A DNA stretch of 64,000 nucleotides from ZC4RG29 sp964521255 (GCA_964521255.1 CAZFRM010000019.1:20100-84099), one strand, 5' to 3'; counted from the first letter of the stretch, positions 1 through 9,793 are shown. Notes: a model not told the origin generated them from the letters alone. A program made the numbers and translations.

Positions 1-109
1 CATATTCCACCGGTTCAATCGATTTAGATAACACTTGGGTGAAATTCATATAAAAATAATCCTGAAAACCTGAACCTGACCCAAATAATGGCGTTTAAGG
101 AAACAGTGA

Positions 110-133
110 AAACTTTTTACATGTAAAAAGTTT
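110..133. promoter_or_regulatory. 24-bp perfect palindrome, candidate TetR operator
   Basis: A perfect palindrome with half-site AAACTTTTTACA, centred on ACATGT, lies 18 bases before the start of the TetR-family gene. TetR regulators usually bind such palindromes and repress their own promoter and the adjacent efflux genes. Its position next to the tetR-tolC-adaptor-pump operon supports an autoregulatory operator. Binding itself is inferred. Confidence 0.6.
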
Positions 134-151
134 CCATAGTTTTGCCCACTT

Positions 152-787
152 ATGGAAGAAACAGATATCAAAACCAAAATCTTAAAAGGCGCCGAAGAGC
201 TCTTTATGCGATACGGTGTTCGCAGCATAACGATGGATGAAATTGCCCGTCACCTGGGCATTTCCAAGAAAACGCTTTATCAATATTTTCTTGATAAAGA
301 TGACATCGTGGCATCGACTACTCATAACCATCTGATCAGGGAGCGAAAGCAATTTGAACAGATCGCGGAAGATTCTTCGAACTCTGTTGAGGAGTTAGTG
401 AAACTTTCTCTTTGCCTTAAGGAGAATGTAAAGGGAATGAATCCGTCATTGTTGTTTGACCTTCAAAAATATCACCAGAAGGCATGGAACATTTGGCTGG
501 AATTTAAGAACAAGTTTATCCGTGAATCCGTTGTGAGAAATCTGAACAAGGGAATTGCAGAAGGGCTAATACGTGCGGAAATCAACCCGGAAATATTGGC
601 AGTGGTAAGAATTGAAACTGTACAAATGGGATTTGACGATCAATTATTTCCGGTTGATAAGTTCAATTTAACGGAAGTACAAATGCAAATATTAGAACAT
701 TTCATTCACGGATTGCTCACTGATAAGGGAAAGAAATTATATCAGAAGTACAAAGAATTAAACCATCAACCATCTAATATACTATGA
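152..787 (+). CDS. TetR/AcrR family transcriptional regulator
   Basis: This is a 211-residue one-component repressor. The N-terminal TetR helix-turn-helix covers about residues 10-56 and contains TMDEIARHLGISKKTLYQYF, a textbook TetR recognition region. The rest is an all-helical ligand and dimerisation domain with no close signature. The length is normal for the family. The last bases overlap the tolC start (ATGA), so it is the first gene of an efflux operon and probably represses it through the palindrome just upstream. The ligand cannot be told from the sequence. Confidence 0.93.
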   Translation: MEETDIKTKILKGAEELFMRYGVRSITMDEIARHLGISKKTLYQYFLDKDDIVASTTHNHLIRERKQFEQIAEDSSNSVEELVKLSLCLKENVKGMNPSLLFDLQKYHQKAWNIWLEFKNKFIRESVVRNLNKGIAEGLIRAEINPEILAVVRIETVQMGFDDQLFPVDKFNLTEVQMQILEHFIHGLLTDKGKKLYQKYKELNHQPSNIL

Positions 788-2241
788 AGCGCTTATATCA
801 AACCCTCTTACTTAGTTTAAGTCTACCGTTATGCGTTGCAGCTCAAAGTGGCGGCACTACCACCACCTCGTTCAGTCTGGATGAGTGCATTCAATATGCC
901 CTGGAGAATACCGTAAACGTGAAGAACGCACGCATTGATGAGCAGATTGCTGAGGCAAGAGTGAAAGAAACGGTGGGCATTGGATTACCCCAGATTGATG
1001 GCAGTGTGAACCTCACGCATAATGAAAAGTTACCGAGGTTTTTTGCTTCGTATGCAGTGGCTCAGGGTTTTGCAGAAAATGATCTCAATCTTGGGCTGGC
1101 TGATAATGACATCGTTGCCTCACAGAACTTTTTTCAGTTACCAAGCGGTGGCAATGCACTTCTTACGCTAAACCAACTTCTTTTCAACAGTGCATTTCTG
1201 GTTGGATTAAAGGCTGCGGGTACGTATAAGGAACTAACTTATAAGACTACGGAGCAAACACAGATTCAAACCATTGAAAATGTTGCCAAAGCCTATTACG
1301 CTGTGTTAGTAAACAACGAACGGATTGATCTGTTTGACAATAACATTGCCCGTGTTGACTCCTTACTTCGAACAACACGTGCCTTAAATGCGAATGGATT
1401 TGCAGAGGCAATTGATGTGGATCGTATTCAGGTTACGCTCAATAATCTTAAGTCAGAACGTTTGAAATTTATCAATCTTCAAAACCTAAGTGTAAGCTTG
1501 CTTAAGTTTCAAATGAATTATCCAATGGAAAAGTCAATTGCAGTAGAAGGAAATTTGGCTGACCTCAAAGTGAATGAAAACTTATTCGATGAATACCAGG
1601 AAGGTTGGGACTACAAAAACAGGATTGAGTTCAAAGTTCTGGATACTCAGAAAAGGTTGCAGGAACTGAATATTAAAAGTAAATATTCAGCGTCATATCC
1701 AAGCCTGTCGGGATTCATAAACTTTGGTTATTCAACGCAATCGCCAAACATGGGAGGGTTATTCAAAACAGAAACAAATTTTGAAGGGAATGACCTGATC
1801 GGACCGGATAAATGGTACAACTATTCTTCTTTCGGTATAACCTTAAATGTTCCGATTTTCAGTGGGCTGCAACGTAATTACCAGATCCAACAAGCGAAGC
1901 TTTCATTGTTAAAAATTGAGAACAGCTACAGCTCGCTGAAGCAAAGCATCGACCTGAGCATTCAACAAAACACGATCGTATATCAGAACTCGCTGGAGAC
2001 ATTGAAGTCGCAGCAGGAGAATATGGATCTTGCCGATCGCGTTGCGCGAATTACAAAGATAAAATATGAGCAAGGTGTTGGATCAAACATTGAAGTTATC
2101 GATGCTGAAAGCAGTTTGAGAGAAGCGCAAGTGAACTATTATAACGCACTCTATGATGCCATTGTTGCCAGGATAGATTTGGATAAAGCATATGCCAAGA
2201 TTGATCCATCAAAATATGTCACCACTCCGGCAGAAAAATAA
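784..2241 (+). CDS. TolC-family outer-membrane efflux protein
   Basis: This is the outer-membrane channel of a tripartite efflux system, 485 residues. A signal peptide covers about residues 1-20 (hydrophobic LLLSLSLPLCVAAQ). The protein shows the two long helical repeats of the OEP family, with typical segments such as LDECIQYALENTVNVKNARI near the N-terminus and IEVIDAESSLREAQVNYYNA near the C-terminus. It starts inside the stop of tetR (4-base overlap) and is followed after 12 bases by the adaptor gene, so all are probably one transcript. Substrate unknown. Confidence 0.93.
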   Translation: MKRLYQTLLLSLSLPLCVAAQSGGTTTTSFSLDECIQYALENTVNVKNARIDEQIAEARVKETVGIGLPQIDGSVNLTHNEKLPRFFASYAVAQGFAENDLNLGLADNDIVASQNFFQLPSGGNALLTLNQLLFNSAFLVGLKAAGTYKELTYKTTEQTQIQTIENVAKAYYAVLVNNERIDLFDNNIARVDSLLRTTRALNANGFAEAIDVDRIQVTLNNLKSERLKFINLQNLSVSLLKFQMNYPMEKSIAVEGNLADLKVNENLFDEYQEGWDYKNRIEFKVLDTQKRLQELNIKSKYSASYPSLSGFINFGYSTQSPNMGGLFKTETNFEGNDLIGPDKWYNYSSFGITLNVPIFSGLQRNYQIQQAKLSLLKIENSYSSLKQSIDLSIQQNTIVYQNSLETLKSQQENMDLADRVARITKIKYEQGVGSNIEVIDAESSLREAQVNYYNALYDAIVARIDLDKAYAKIDPSKYVTTPAEK

Positions 2242-2253
2242 TTTAAAAGAAAC

Positions 2254-3402
2254 ATGAAACAACAACTTACCATGAAATCAACCATATCTATCAGAATTTT
2301 AACCGTTGTCCTGGCCGTTGTACTGGCGGCCTGCTCTGCTACTACAGCAGATAAGGACAAGAAAGCGCAGTTGGAAAAGCTTAAGACGCAGCAGGCAGAC
2401 CTTTCCGAGCAAATAAAAAAACTTGAAGCGGAACTTGCTAATGAAAATCCTGATGAGGCGACTGTCAAATCGAAAGAAGTATCGGTTGCTGAACTGACAC
2501 CGCGCGCCTTCGATCATTACATTCAAACACAAGGCAAAGTGGTGGCTGAAGATAATATTCTCGTTAGTTCGCGGTCGATGGGTTCTATCACCAGGGTGTT
2601 TGTAACAGAGGGTCAAACTGTATCAGCAGGTCAGGTGTTAGCACAAATTGATAATTCTGTTATAATTCAAAACATTGAAGGCATGAAAACACAACTCGAG
2701 CTGGCCAACTCTGTGTACGAACGTCAGAAAAGTTTGTGGGATCAGAAGATAGGAACGGAAGTACAATACCTTCAGGCGAAAACCAACAAAGAGAGTCTTG
2801 AGAAACAACTAGCCTCACTGAAAGAACAGAATGAAATGGCAAAAATCAAATCGCCTATCAGCGGCACAGTGGATGAAGTATTTGTAAAGATTGGTGAAGC
2901 AATATCGCCTGGTATGCCGGCTTTTCGCGTAGTGAATACATCTAATTTGAAAATCGTTGCCAGCGTTTCGGAAGCGTATGTGACGCAAATCAAAAAAGGT
3001 AACAAAGTTATGGTGAATATTCCTGAACTGAAGAAGGAGATCGAAGCAAAGGTAACTTTCGTTGGAAAGACAATCGATGTGCTTTCACGGACATTTGTTG
3101 TAGAGATAAGATTGCTTTCCCATGCCGATCTTCGCCCTAATATGACGGGTATCGTAAAAATAATCTTTCACACAGAACCATCTGCCATAACGGTACCCAT
3201 AAATGTTGTGCAGGAGGTGAATGGAGAAAAGATTGTGTATGTAGCAGAAACTTCGGGCAAACAAGCCGTGGCCAAAAGAAAAGTTGTGACGGTAGATGGT
3301 GTCTTCGGAAGCCAGGCCCAGGTACAAGGTTTGAGTAGCGGTGACAAGGTAATCACTGTCGGATACCAGGGGCTTAACGACGGTGAAGCAATTAAGATTT
3401 AG
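2254..3402 (+). CDS. RND efflux periplasmic adaptor subunit (HlyD/AcrA type lipoprotein)
   Basis: This 382-residue membrane fusion protein links the inner-membrane pump to the TolC channel. A lipobox (VVLAVVLAAC) predicts lipidation at about Cys27. The start may instead be the second ATG at 2272, which gives a more standard signal peptide. A short lysine/glutamate-rich coiled coil follows (about 33-65), then the biotinyl-lipoyl-like halves with SRSMGSITRVFVTEGQTVSAG and IKSPISGTVDEVFVKIGEAI around a helical hairpin, then beta-barrel and membrane-proximal domains. It lies between tolC and the pump gene, separated from the pump by a hairpin element. Confidence 0.93.
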   Translation: MKQQLTMKSTISIRILTVVLAVVLAACSATTADKDKKAQLEKLKTQQADLSEQIKKLEAELANENPDEATVKSKEVSVAELTPRAFDHYIQTQGKVVAEDNILVSSRSMGSITRVFVTEGQTVSAGQVLAQIDNSVIIQNIEGMKTQLELANSVYERQKSLWDQKIGTEVQYLQAKTNKESLEKQLASLKEQNEMAKIKSPISGTVDEVFVKIGEAISPGMPAFRVVNTSNLKIVASVSEAYVTQIKKGNKVMVNIPELKKEIEAKVTFVGKTIDVLSRTFVVEIRLLSHADLRPNMTGIVKIIFHTEPSAITVPINVVQEVNGEKIVYVAETSGKQAVAKRKVVTVDGVFGSQAQVQGLSSGDKVITVGYQGLNDGEAIKI

Positions 3403-3416
3403 TTGATAGTTATTCC

Positions 3417-3532
3417 TTAAGGGCATCTCTAAAAACCCCGCTGTCCTTCTCCCATCGGAGAAAGCTTGCCCGTCCACTGGCGGGGGAAGGGATGAGGCCA
3501 AATAGAAAAATAGTTTTTAGAGATGCCCTTAA
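3417..3532. repeat. 116-bp MITE-like hairpin element with 20-bp perfect terminal inverted repeats
   Basis: Positions 3417-3436 and 3513-3532 are perfect inverted repeats beginning TTAAGGGCATCT. Between them lie a small CTTCTCCC/GGAGAAAG hairpin and, on the minus strand, a GCCTCATCCC core found in other elements of this window. The element starts 14 bases after the adaptor stop codon and separates it from the pump gene. It could reduce read-through into the pump. It has no coding capacity of its own. Confidence 0.75.
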
Positions 3533-3584
3533 TGATTAACCGGATAACAAACCAGTAACCTTTAATCACTCCAACATAAGATAT

Positions 3585-6500
3585 ATGCAAGACTCAGAAA
3601 AAGAATTTAAACCTACCAGTTGGTCGATCGACAATAAAATTACCATTTATGTTGCTACGATCTTTGTTTGTCTGGCCGGTATTATAACCTATACACGACT
3701 GCCAAAGGAAAATTTTCCTGAAGTGGTATTCCCCCAGATTTATGTTTCAACTATTTATCCCGGGGCGGCGCCCTCCGATATTGAAAATCTTATCTCTAAA
3801 GAAATTGAGAAAGAAGTAAAGTCTATTTCAGGAATCAGGAAGGTGACAAGTAACTCTATTCAGGACTATTCGAATGTAATCATCGAGTTTGAACCGGACG
3901 TTACTATCGATAAGGCTAAGCAGGAAGTAAAGGATGCTGTCGACAAGGCCAAGCAGAATCTTCCCACGGACCTTCTGGAGGATCCGCAGGTAATGGAAAT
4001 TGATATTTCCGAAGTACCTATTATGAACATTAATATTTCGGGTGACTATGACCTGCAGATGTTAAAAAGGTATGCTGAACAAATGCAGGATCGTATTGAA
4101 TCCATTAAGGAGATCAGAAGGGTTGATATTGTGGGAGCGCTTGATCGTGAAATTCAGATTAACCTGGACTTGTATAAAACAGCCCTGGTCGGTATTGCCT
4201 TAGAAGACGTCATCAATGGTATTCGCTATGAGAACGTTATTATTTCCGGTGGTCAATTGTCGGTTGGTGGAATGAAGCGTTCTTTGAGTGTGAATGGTGA
4301 GTATGCCAGTGCAGAGCAAATAGCCAATACGGTAATTGGTTCAACAAAAGGAGGAAAGCTATACCTGAGAGATATTGCCGATGTTGTTGACACGCATAAA
4401 GAACAGGAAAGTTTTGCACGCCTCAATGGAAAAAATGTGATCACGCTTAATGTGATAAAAAGAAGTGGAGAAAACCTGATCCTTGCTTCTGACCAGATTA
4501 ACGAAATTGTAAAGGACTTTGAAAATAACGTATTGCCTGCTGGTCTATCCATAACGATCACAGCCGACCAATCCGACAACACACGTGTTACGTTGCATGA
4601 TCTTATAAACACCATCATTATTGGATTTGTGTTGGTAACGATCATTTTGATGTTCTTCATGGGCGCTACAAATGCCATCTTTGTCGGGCTGTCCGTTCCC
4701 ATTTCAAGCTTTATTGCTTTCCTCGTGTTTCCCGGGTTAGGGTTCACGCTGAATATGATGACGTTGTTTTCCTTCCTGCTCGCATTGGGTATAGTTGTGG
4801 ATGACGCCATTGTTGTAATTGAAAACACGCACCGTGTATTTGATAACGGCAAAGTGCCCATTCGTAAGGCAGCTAAAATAGCAGCCGGTGAAGTGTTTCT
4901 TCCTGTGCTATCGGGTACACTAGTTGTTTTGGCTCCCTTTGTGCCGCTTGCTTTCTGGCCTGGTGTCATTGGTAAGTTTATGTTCTTCTTACCCATAACA
5001 TTGATCGTTACATTAATTGCTTCCCTGGTTGTGGCGTACATTATCAATCCGGTGTTCGCAGCGGATTTTATGAAACCCCACACGCACGACCATGGACAAA
5101 GTAAAGTAACACGTGGTTTCAAAATCACGGCTGTGATATTTGGCTCGCTTGCATTGATGTCGTATGTAGTGGGATGGTATGGAATGGGTAATTTTGCGAT
5201 ATTCCTATTTACCATCTATGCATTGCATCAATTTTACCTGGCCGGTGTTGTTGAAAAATTTCAGAACAACCTCTGGCCCCGGGTTCAGAAGAGTTATAAG
5301 AAGATGGTTTCCTGGTGCCTAGTGGGCAGCAGACCTGTTTTAATCTTTGCGGGGGTAATTGTTTTGTTTGTCTTCTCTATTGTTTTTACGGCGATTCGCA
5401 AACCTCCTGTAGTATTTTTTCCCAATGGTGATCCCAACTTTATTTTCACCTATATCAGAATGCCTATTGGTACTGATCAGCGTGTTACGGATTCAATAAC
5501 ATATATTGTAGAGAATCGTGTGATTACAGCTATGGGAAGAGATAACAAGATAGTTGAGTCTGTAATTTCAAATGTTGCTATTGGCGCCAGCGAAAACCCA
5601 TTTGATGCCGGCACGCAGGCGAGTCCTCATCTCGGGAAGGTGACGGTGGCATTTGTTAAATTTGCACAGCGTGGTGGTCAATCCACGAAAGTTTACATGG
5701 ATAAAATCCGCGATTCTGTAAAAGGTATAAAGGGTGCAGAAATTTCTGTAAGCCAGGAACAAAACGGCCCACCTACTGGTAAGCCCATCAACATTGAAAT
5801 AGCCGCAGAGGATTTTGATATTCTGACATCCACAGCCGATAAACTGAAACGTTTCCTTGACGCACGTCAGGTTGCCGGTGTGGAAGAATTGAAGTCTGAT
5901 TTTCAAAGTGACAAACCTGAGATTGTAATCAACATTGATCGGGAGAAAGCTAACCGTGAAGGAATATCTACAGGTACTATCGGCCAGATTTTCAGAAGAA
6001 CGATTTACGGCGAGGAGGTGTCAAAATTCCGCGATGATAATGATGATTATCCTATTCAATTGCGCATAAAGGAAGAGCAACGTAATGATATCAATACCTT
6101 GATGAACCTGCCGATTACCTATCGTGACATGAGCATGAATGGCGCTGTCCGCGAGGTTCCGCTATCTGCCATAGCTACAGTAGATTATTCAAACAGTTAT
6201 GCCGGTATCAAACGTATTGATCAGAAGCGCGTAATAACACTTTCTTCCAATGTATTGGGCGATTATAATGCTAATGCGGTGGTGGCAGAGATTCAAAAAA
6301 ACCTTGAATCATTCAGCACACCGGATGGTGTAACCATCAAAATGACCGGTGAACAGGAGGATCAAAAAGAAACATCTGACTTTCTTGGCCTGGCATTTAT
6401 CGCAGCTTTTGCTTTGATCTTCATGATCCTTGTAACGCAATTTAATTCAGTCAGCAAACCAATTATTATTCTTGCTGAAATTGTCTTTAGTATCATAGGT

Positions 6501-6995
6501 GTTTTGATTGGTTTCTCCATCTTTAAAATGGAAATGTCCATTGTAATGTGTGGCGTAGGTGTCATGGCATTGGCTGGTATTGTAGTAAGAAACGGTATTC
6601 TTCTCGTCGAATTTACGGACCTGCTGATAAGTCAGGGTGTTGAAGTGAAAGAAGCTATTATAGAAGCTTCCAAGACCCGTATGACGCCCGTTATCTTAAC
6701 AGCCATGGCGGCAACATTAGGATTGATACCGTTGGCGGTTGGGTTGAATATTGATTTCGTTAGATTGTTCTCGGAATTTAATCCTCACATTTTCTTCGGA
6801 GGTGACAACCATACGTTCTGGGCTCCATTATCATGGACGATGATTTTCGGTTTGATCTTCGGTACATTCTTAACCCTTGTATTGGTACCGGTAATGTACC
6901 TGATGGTGTATAGAATTAAGCAACGTGTTTTCAAAACAAAAATGGCCGCTGTGTCCGAGACAGATTCTCCTGAAGGAGCTATTGCTGTTAACTGA
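3585..6995 (+). CDS. RND family efflux transporter permease
   Basis: This is a 1136-residue proton-driven inner-membrane pump of the AcrB/HAE superfamily. It has a first membrane helix at about 20-38, a large periplasmic domain, a helix block at about 340-530 containing LGIVVDDAIVVIENTHRVFD, a second periplasmic domain and a C-terminal helix block with MALAGIVVRNGILLVEF. The length is somewhat above the usual 1030-1050, partly from an insertion at about 495-600 with extra hydrophobic segments. With the TetR, TolC and adaptor genes it forms a complete tripartite exporter. The substrate is not evident. Confidence 0.95.
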   Translation: MQDSEKEFKPTSWSIDNKITIYVATIFVCLAGIITYTRLPKENFPEVVFPQIYVSTIYPGAAPSDIENLISKEIEKEVKSISGIRKVTSNSIQDYSNVIIEFEPDVTIDKAKQEVKDAVDKAKQNLPTDLLEDPQVMEIDISEVPIMNINISGDYDLQMLKRYAEQMQDRIESIKEIRRVDIVGALDREIQINLDLYKTALVGIALEDVINGIRYENVIISGGQLSVGGMKRSLSVNGEYASAEQIANTVIGSTKGGKLYLRDIADVVDTHKEQESFARLNGKNVITLNVIKRSGENLILASDQINEIVKDFENNVLPAGLSITITADQSDNTRVTLHDLINTIIIGFVLVTIILMFFMGATNAIFVGLSVPISSFIAFLVFPGLGFTLNMMTLFSFLLALGIVVDDAIVVIENTHRVFDNGKVPIRKAAKIAAGEVFLPVLSGTLVVLAPFVPLAFWPGVIGKFMFFLPITLIVTLIASLVVAYIINPVFAADFMKPHTHDHGQSKVTRGFKITAVIFGSLALMSYVVGWYGMGNFAIFLFTIYALHQFYLAGVVEKFQNNLWPRVQKSYKKMVSWCLVGSRPVLIFAGVIVLFVFSIVFTAIRKPPVVFFPNGDPNFIFTYIRMPIGTDQRVTDSITYIVENRVITAMGRDNKIVESVISNVAIGASENPFDAGTQASPHLGKVTVAFVKFAQRGGQSTKVYMDKIRDSVKGIKGAEISVSQEQNGPPTGKPINIEIAAEDFDILTSTADKLKRFLDARQVAGVEELKSDFQSDKPEIVINIDREKANREGISTGTIGQIFRRTIYGEEVSKFRDDNDDYPIQLRIKEEQRNDINTLMNLPITYRDMSMNGAVREVPLSAIATVDYSNSYAGIKRIDQKRVITLSSNVLGDYNANAVVAEIQKNLESFSTPDGVTIKMTGEQEDQKETSDFLGLAFIAAFALIFMILVTQFNSVSKPIIILAEIVFSIIGVLIGFSIFKMEMSIVMCGVGVMALAGIVVRNGILLVEFTDLLISQGVEVKEAIIEASKTRMTPVILTAMAATLGLIPLAVGLNIDFVRLFSEFNPHIFFGGDNHTFWAPLSWTMIFGLIFGTFLTLVLVPVMYLMVYRIKQRVFKTKMAAVSETDSPEGAIAVN

Positions 6996-7015
6996 TTTTC
7001 TTAAATAATTTCACC

Positions 7016-7057
7016 ATCTGCCTTAACAAATTTATTTCGTTAAGGCAGATTTTTTTT
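7016..7057 (+). terminator. Rho-independent terminator after the efflux operon
   Basis: A perfect 12-bp stem (ATCTGCCTTAAC / GTTAAGGCAGAT) is followed by a run of T, 21 bases after the pump stop codon. Confidence 0.9.
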
Positions 7058-7097
7058 AGTGGTTTTGTATTGGTGTCGTAAGGTTGTGTAAAGATTC

Positions 7098-7105
7098 TAT
7101 CTTTG
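7098..7105 (+). promoter_or_regulatory. Candidate Bacteroidota -7 promoter box (TATCTTTG)
   Basis: TATCTTTG matches TAnnTTTG, the -7 box used by the Bacteroidota housekeeping sigma factor, and lies 22 bases before the metallophosphoesterase start. TTG triplets occur upstream, but none has ideal spacing, so the -33 box is uncertain. Confidence 0.45.
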
Positions 7106-7127
7106 GTTATATTTTAATACACCAGGA

Positions 7128-8387
7128 ATGTTAGAGAGCAAGGTATTAATTGTTGTCGCCGGAACGTTGCTGATTCTTCTTGTTGACATCAGATCTTTTC
7201 TTTTTTTTAAACCTTTCATCGCACTCTATCATCGTGCCTGGCTCATTGTCTTTCAAGTCATATTCTGGAGCATCACGGCGTTGACTATTGGTACACTATG
7301 TTGGTATTATCTTGCCGACCGGCTAAATATTCATATAGGGATTAATCATTGGATCATGACTATTTTATCAATGATCTATTTTTCCAAGACTGCTTCATTG
7401 TTAGTTATTCTGGTAGAGGAAGTTATATTAAGAGTAAAAAACTTTTTTCAATCCTTAAAAACAAATAGGAATAAAGTTCTTCCCGGCAAGCCAATTCTTC
7501 GGTCTGAGTTCATAAGAAAGTCAGCGTTGGTCGTTGGCGCTATTCCATTCTCTGTATCAGTTTTTGGAATAACTTATGGAGCGTATGACTACCATGTGAG
7601 GAGAAGAACAATTTATTTACCTCAACTGCCAAAAGCATTTGATGGTATTCGCATAGGACAAGTATCAGACATTCATTGCAACCCTGGTTATTTTAAGACT
7701 GCTGTAAAAGGTGGTGTAGAAATGTTGTTGGCAGAAAAAACAGATGTTGTTTTCTTTACCGGTGATCTGGTGAATTATAGAAGCCGTGAGTTAAATGATT
7801 TCATTTCAATTTTTGATAAGATAAGGGCGCCCCTGGGAGTTTATTCAATCACCGGAAATCATGATTATGGAGATTACATTTCATGGTCAAGTGAAGAGGC
7901 CAAGCGTAAAGACTTTCGTGACTTTGTAATAGCACATAAGGAGCTTGGTTATGATTTGCTCATGAATGAACATCGTTTTCTTGAAGAGAGTGGTGAACGT
8001 ATTGCCATTATTGGAATTGAAAATTGGGGTAAGGGAAGATTTCCAAAATATGGTAAGTTGGATATTGCTTATCGCGGAACAGAAGAAGCGCCTGTTAAAC
8101 TTTTATTATCTCACGATCCCAGTCACTGGGATTTGCAAGTGCGACCTGAGTTTGGTGATATCGATATAATGTTTGCAGGTCATACGCACGGTTTTCAAAT
8201 GGGTGTAGAAATAGGAGATATTAAATGGAGCCCTGCACAATATTCTTACAAACAATGGGCGGATCTTTATCGCGAGGGAGATCAATACCTCTATGTTAAC
8301 CGGGGCTTCGGATGTTTAGGATTTTTGGGAAGGATAGGAATACCTCCGGAGATAACGGTTATTGAATTGAAGAGGGGAAGTCATTAG
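7128..8387 (+). CDS. Membrane-anchored metallophosphoesterase
   Basis: This 419-residue protein has three or four N-terminal membrane helices (about 5-25, 35-58, 70-92, and another at about 128-152). A calcineurin-like phosphoesterase domain follows from about residue 170. Metal-binding motifs are all present: SDIHC (about 180), GDLVN (about 212), GNHDYGDY (about 242) and GHTHGFQMG (about 350). This is the layout of the YkuE/YaeI-type membrane phosphoesterases, whose known or suspected substrates are lipid or nucleotide phosphates. It stands alone, between the efflux terminator and the restriction remnant. Confidence 0.88.
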   Translation: MLESKVLIVVAGTLLILLVDIRSFLFFKPFIALYHRAWLIVFQVIFWSITALTIGTLCWYYLADRLNIHIGINHWIMTILSMIYFSKTASLLVILVEEVILRVKNFFQSLKTNRNKVLPGKPILRSEFIRKSALVVGAIPFSVSVFGITYGAYDYHVRRRTIYLPQLPKAFDGIRIGQVSDIHCNPGYFKTAVKGGVEMLLAEKTDVVFFTGDLVNYRSRELNDFISIFDKIRAPLGVYSITGNHDYGDYISWSSEEAKRKDFRDFVIAHKELGYDLLMNEHRFLEESGERIAIIGIENWGKGRFPKYGKLDIAYRGTEEAPVKLLLSHDPSHWDLQVRPEFGDIDIMFAGHTHGFQMGVEIGDIKWSPAQYSYKQWADLYREGDQYLYVNRGFGCLGFLGRIGIPPEITVIELKRGSH

Positions 8388-8523
8388 TTATGTACAATGC
8401 CAACATTCATTTCTGCCCGTTAGGCAGGACTGAAGCAAGAGAATAATCCTCATCACACACTCCTAAAAAATGAGATCGAAAATAACAAATTTGCGTATTT
8501 TGTCACACTTAGATTCTGAACTG

Positions 8524-8748
8524 ATGAGCGATATTCTTGAATTAGAAAAGCCCGCTGGACAGCAGCCGACAAACTCCAGAACACATGGATGCTGCCGGGT
8601 ATAAACATGTTGAACGTTGGCTCATCTTCCTGAAATATATCTCCGATGACTTTGACGAACTCTATCAAAAAGTTAGGAGCTGAGAAAGATTGGTAAGTTA
8701 GACAAAGCAATAAGGATGAACCTAAAGGAGATTGGTTATGAGTTCTGA
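8524..8748 (+). pseudogene. hsdM: Remnant of hsdM (type I restriction-modification methyltransferase subunit)
   Basis: A start codon at 8524 gives MSDILELE. In a shifted frame this continues as KARWTAADKLQN, and in another frame as MDAAGYKHVERWLIFLKYIS then DDFDELYQKV, ending at 8683. These match the order of the HsdM N-terminal helical region (AADKLR, then MDA-EYKHV, then FLKYISD-F-ELY). A further piece just after it, KLDKAIRMNLKEIGYEF ending at 8748, looks like the HsdM C-terminus. The whole catalytic middle (NPPF motif region) is missing. At least two frameshifts and a large internal deletion make it non-functional. Confidence 0.7.
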
Positions 8749-8848
8749 ATTAACGCAGCCACTGGTTGCACAAATGAGAGACCCTTTAAAAAAGGAAACC
8801 AGTAGTTTGAAAATTGCTTCAGGGACTACCGGGAATACGATGTTGTAA
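8738..8848 (+). CDS. 36-residue ORF overlapping the hsdM remnant; unrecognised, probably a fragment
   Basis: This ORF begins MSSELTQPLVAQM and overlaps the end of the hsdM C-terminal piece by 11 bases, as a real next gene in a type I operon would. It stops after 36 codons. The place is where hsdS or an accessory gene would begin, so it may be the start of a deleted gene. No domain is recognisable and it may not be expressed. Confidence 0.3.
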   Translation: MSSELTQPLVAQMRDPLKKETSSLKIASGTTGNTML

Positions 8849-8864
8849 ACATAACTGAATTAGT

Positions 8865-9713
8865 ATGGGAAAAGAATTATCACAACCAGGTTCTACACTT
8901 TTTGAGCAGATAAAAAAAGTGGATGACAACAAAAATGAATACTGGACAGCCCGCGATATGGCCAAAGCCCTTGAGTATTCGGAGTACAGGCATTTTGTCC
9001 CGGTAATTGACAAAGCGAAAGAAGCCTGCAAAAACAGTGGATATACAATAGAAGACCATTTCGAGGATATCCTCGAAATGGTAGCCATTGGCTCAGGCGC
9101 TGAACGAGCTATTGAAAACATAAAACTTTCCCGCTACGCCTGCTACCTCATCGTGCAAAATGCCGACCCCTCCAAAGAAGTGGTTGCATTGGGGCAAACC
9201 TACTTTGCCGTACAAACCCGTTTGCGCGAAATACAGCAAATGGATGAGTACAACCGCTTGAGCACCGAAGATGAGAAACGTTTATTCCTGCGCAACGAAA
9301 TGGCTAGGCACAACAGCAAGCTCGCCTCGGCCGCGAAGAAAGCAGGTGTAACCGGTCCGCTTGATTATGCCATTTTTCAAAACCATGGCTACATGGGTTT
9401 GTATGGCGGGCTCGATGCCAAAGGCATACACAAAAGAAAGGGCTTGAAAAAATCACAGCAGATACTCGACCACATGGGCAGTACCGAGCTAGCCGCCAAC
9501 CTGTTCCGCGCCACGCAAACGGAAGAAAAGCTGCGCAGAGAAAACATAAAAGGAAAGCAGAAAGCAAATCAAACTCATTATGAAGTAGGTAAGAAAGTGC
9601 GCCAAACCATTAAAGAAATTGGCGGCACCATGCCCGAAAATTTGCCAGTGGCCGACAGCATTAAGAAAGTGGAGAGCAAGAGCAAACCGAAATTGAAAAA
9701 GAAGAAAGACTGA
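8865..9713 (+). CDS. dinD: DinD-family DNA-damage-inducible protein
   Basis: The intact 282-residue protein matches the length of the DinD family. The N-terminal half is BRO-N-like (YWTARDMAKALEYSEYRHF at about 27-45). The middle carries the family segments KLSRYACYLIVQNADPSKE and HNSKLASAAKKAGV, and the C-terminus is very lysine-rich. Escherichia coli DinD is an SOS gene whose product inhibits RecA activities. In many genomes dinD lies inside type I restriction operons between hsdM and hsdS/hsdR, which fits the remnants on both sides here. No LexA box was recognised upstream. Confidence 0.88.
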   Translation: MGKELSQPGSTLFEQIKKVDDNKNEYWTARDMAKALEYSEYRHFVPVIDKAKEACKNSGYTIEDHFEDILEMVAIGSGAERAIENIKLSRYACYLIVQNADPSKEVVALGQTYFAVQTRLREIQQMDEYNRLSTEDEKRLFLRNEMARHNSKLASAAKKAGVTGPLDYAIFQNHGYMGLYGGLDAKGIHKRKGLKKSQQILDHMGSTELAANLFRATQTEEKLRRENIKGKQKANQTHYEVGKKVRQTIKEIGGTMPENLPVADSIKKVESKSKPKLKKKKD

Positions 9714-9793
9714 TGCTTAAAAACAGGAGAACATACAAGCTTCCTGATCCCGACACTGCACCTGCATCATTGGTCAGTTGTGAATTTTTTCTA

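Noticed and set aside
1..60. 15-base match (ATATTCCACCGGTTC) between the window start and the lipid kinase gene near 35782
   Set aside because: Too short and without flanking similarity; treated as chance.
4253..5215. Long minus-strand open frame of 320 codons
   Set aside because: It is antisense to the RND pump, whose protein is unmistakable; no independent features.
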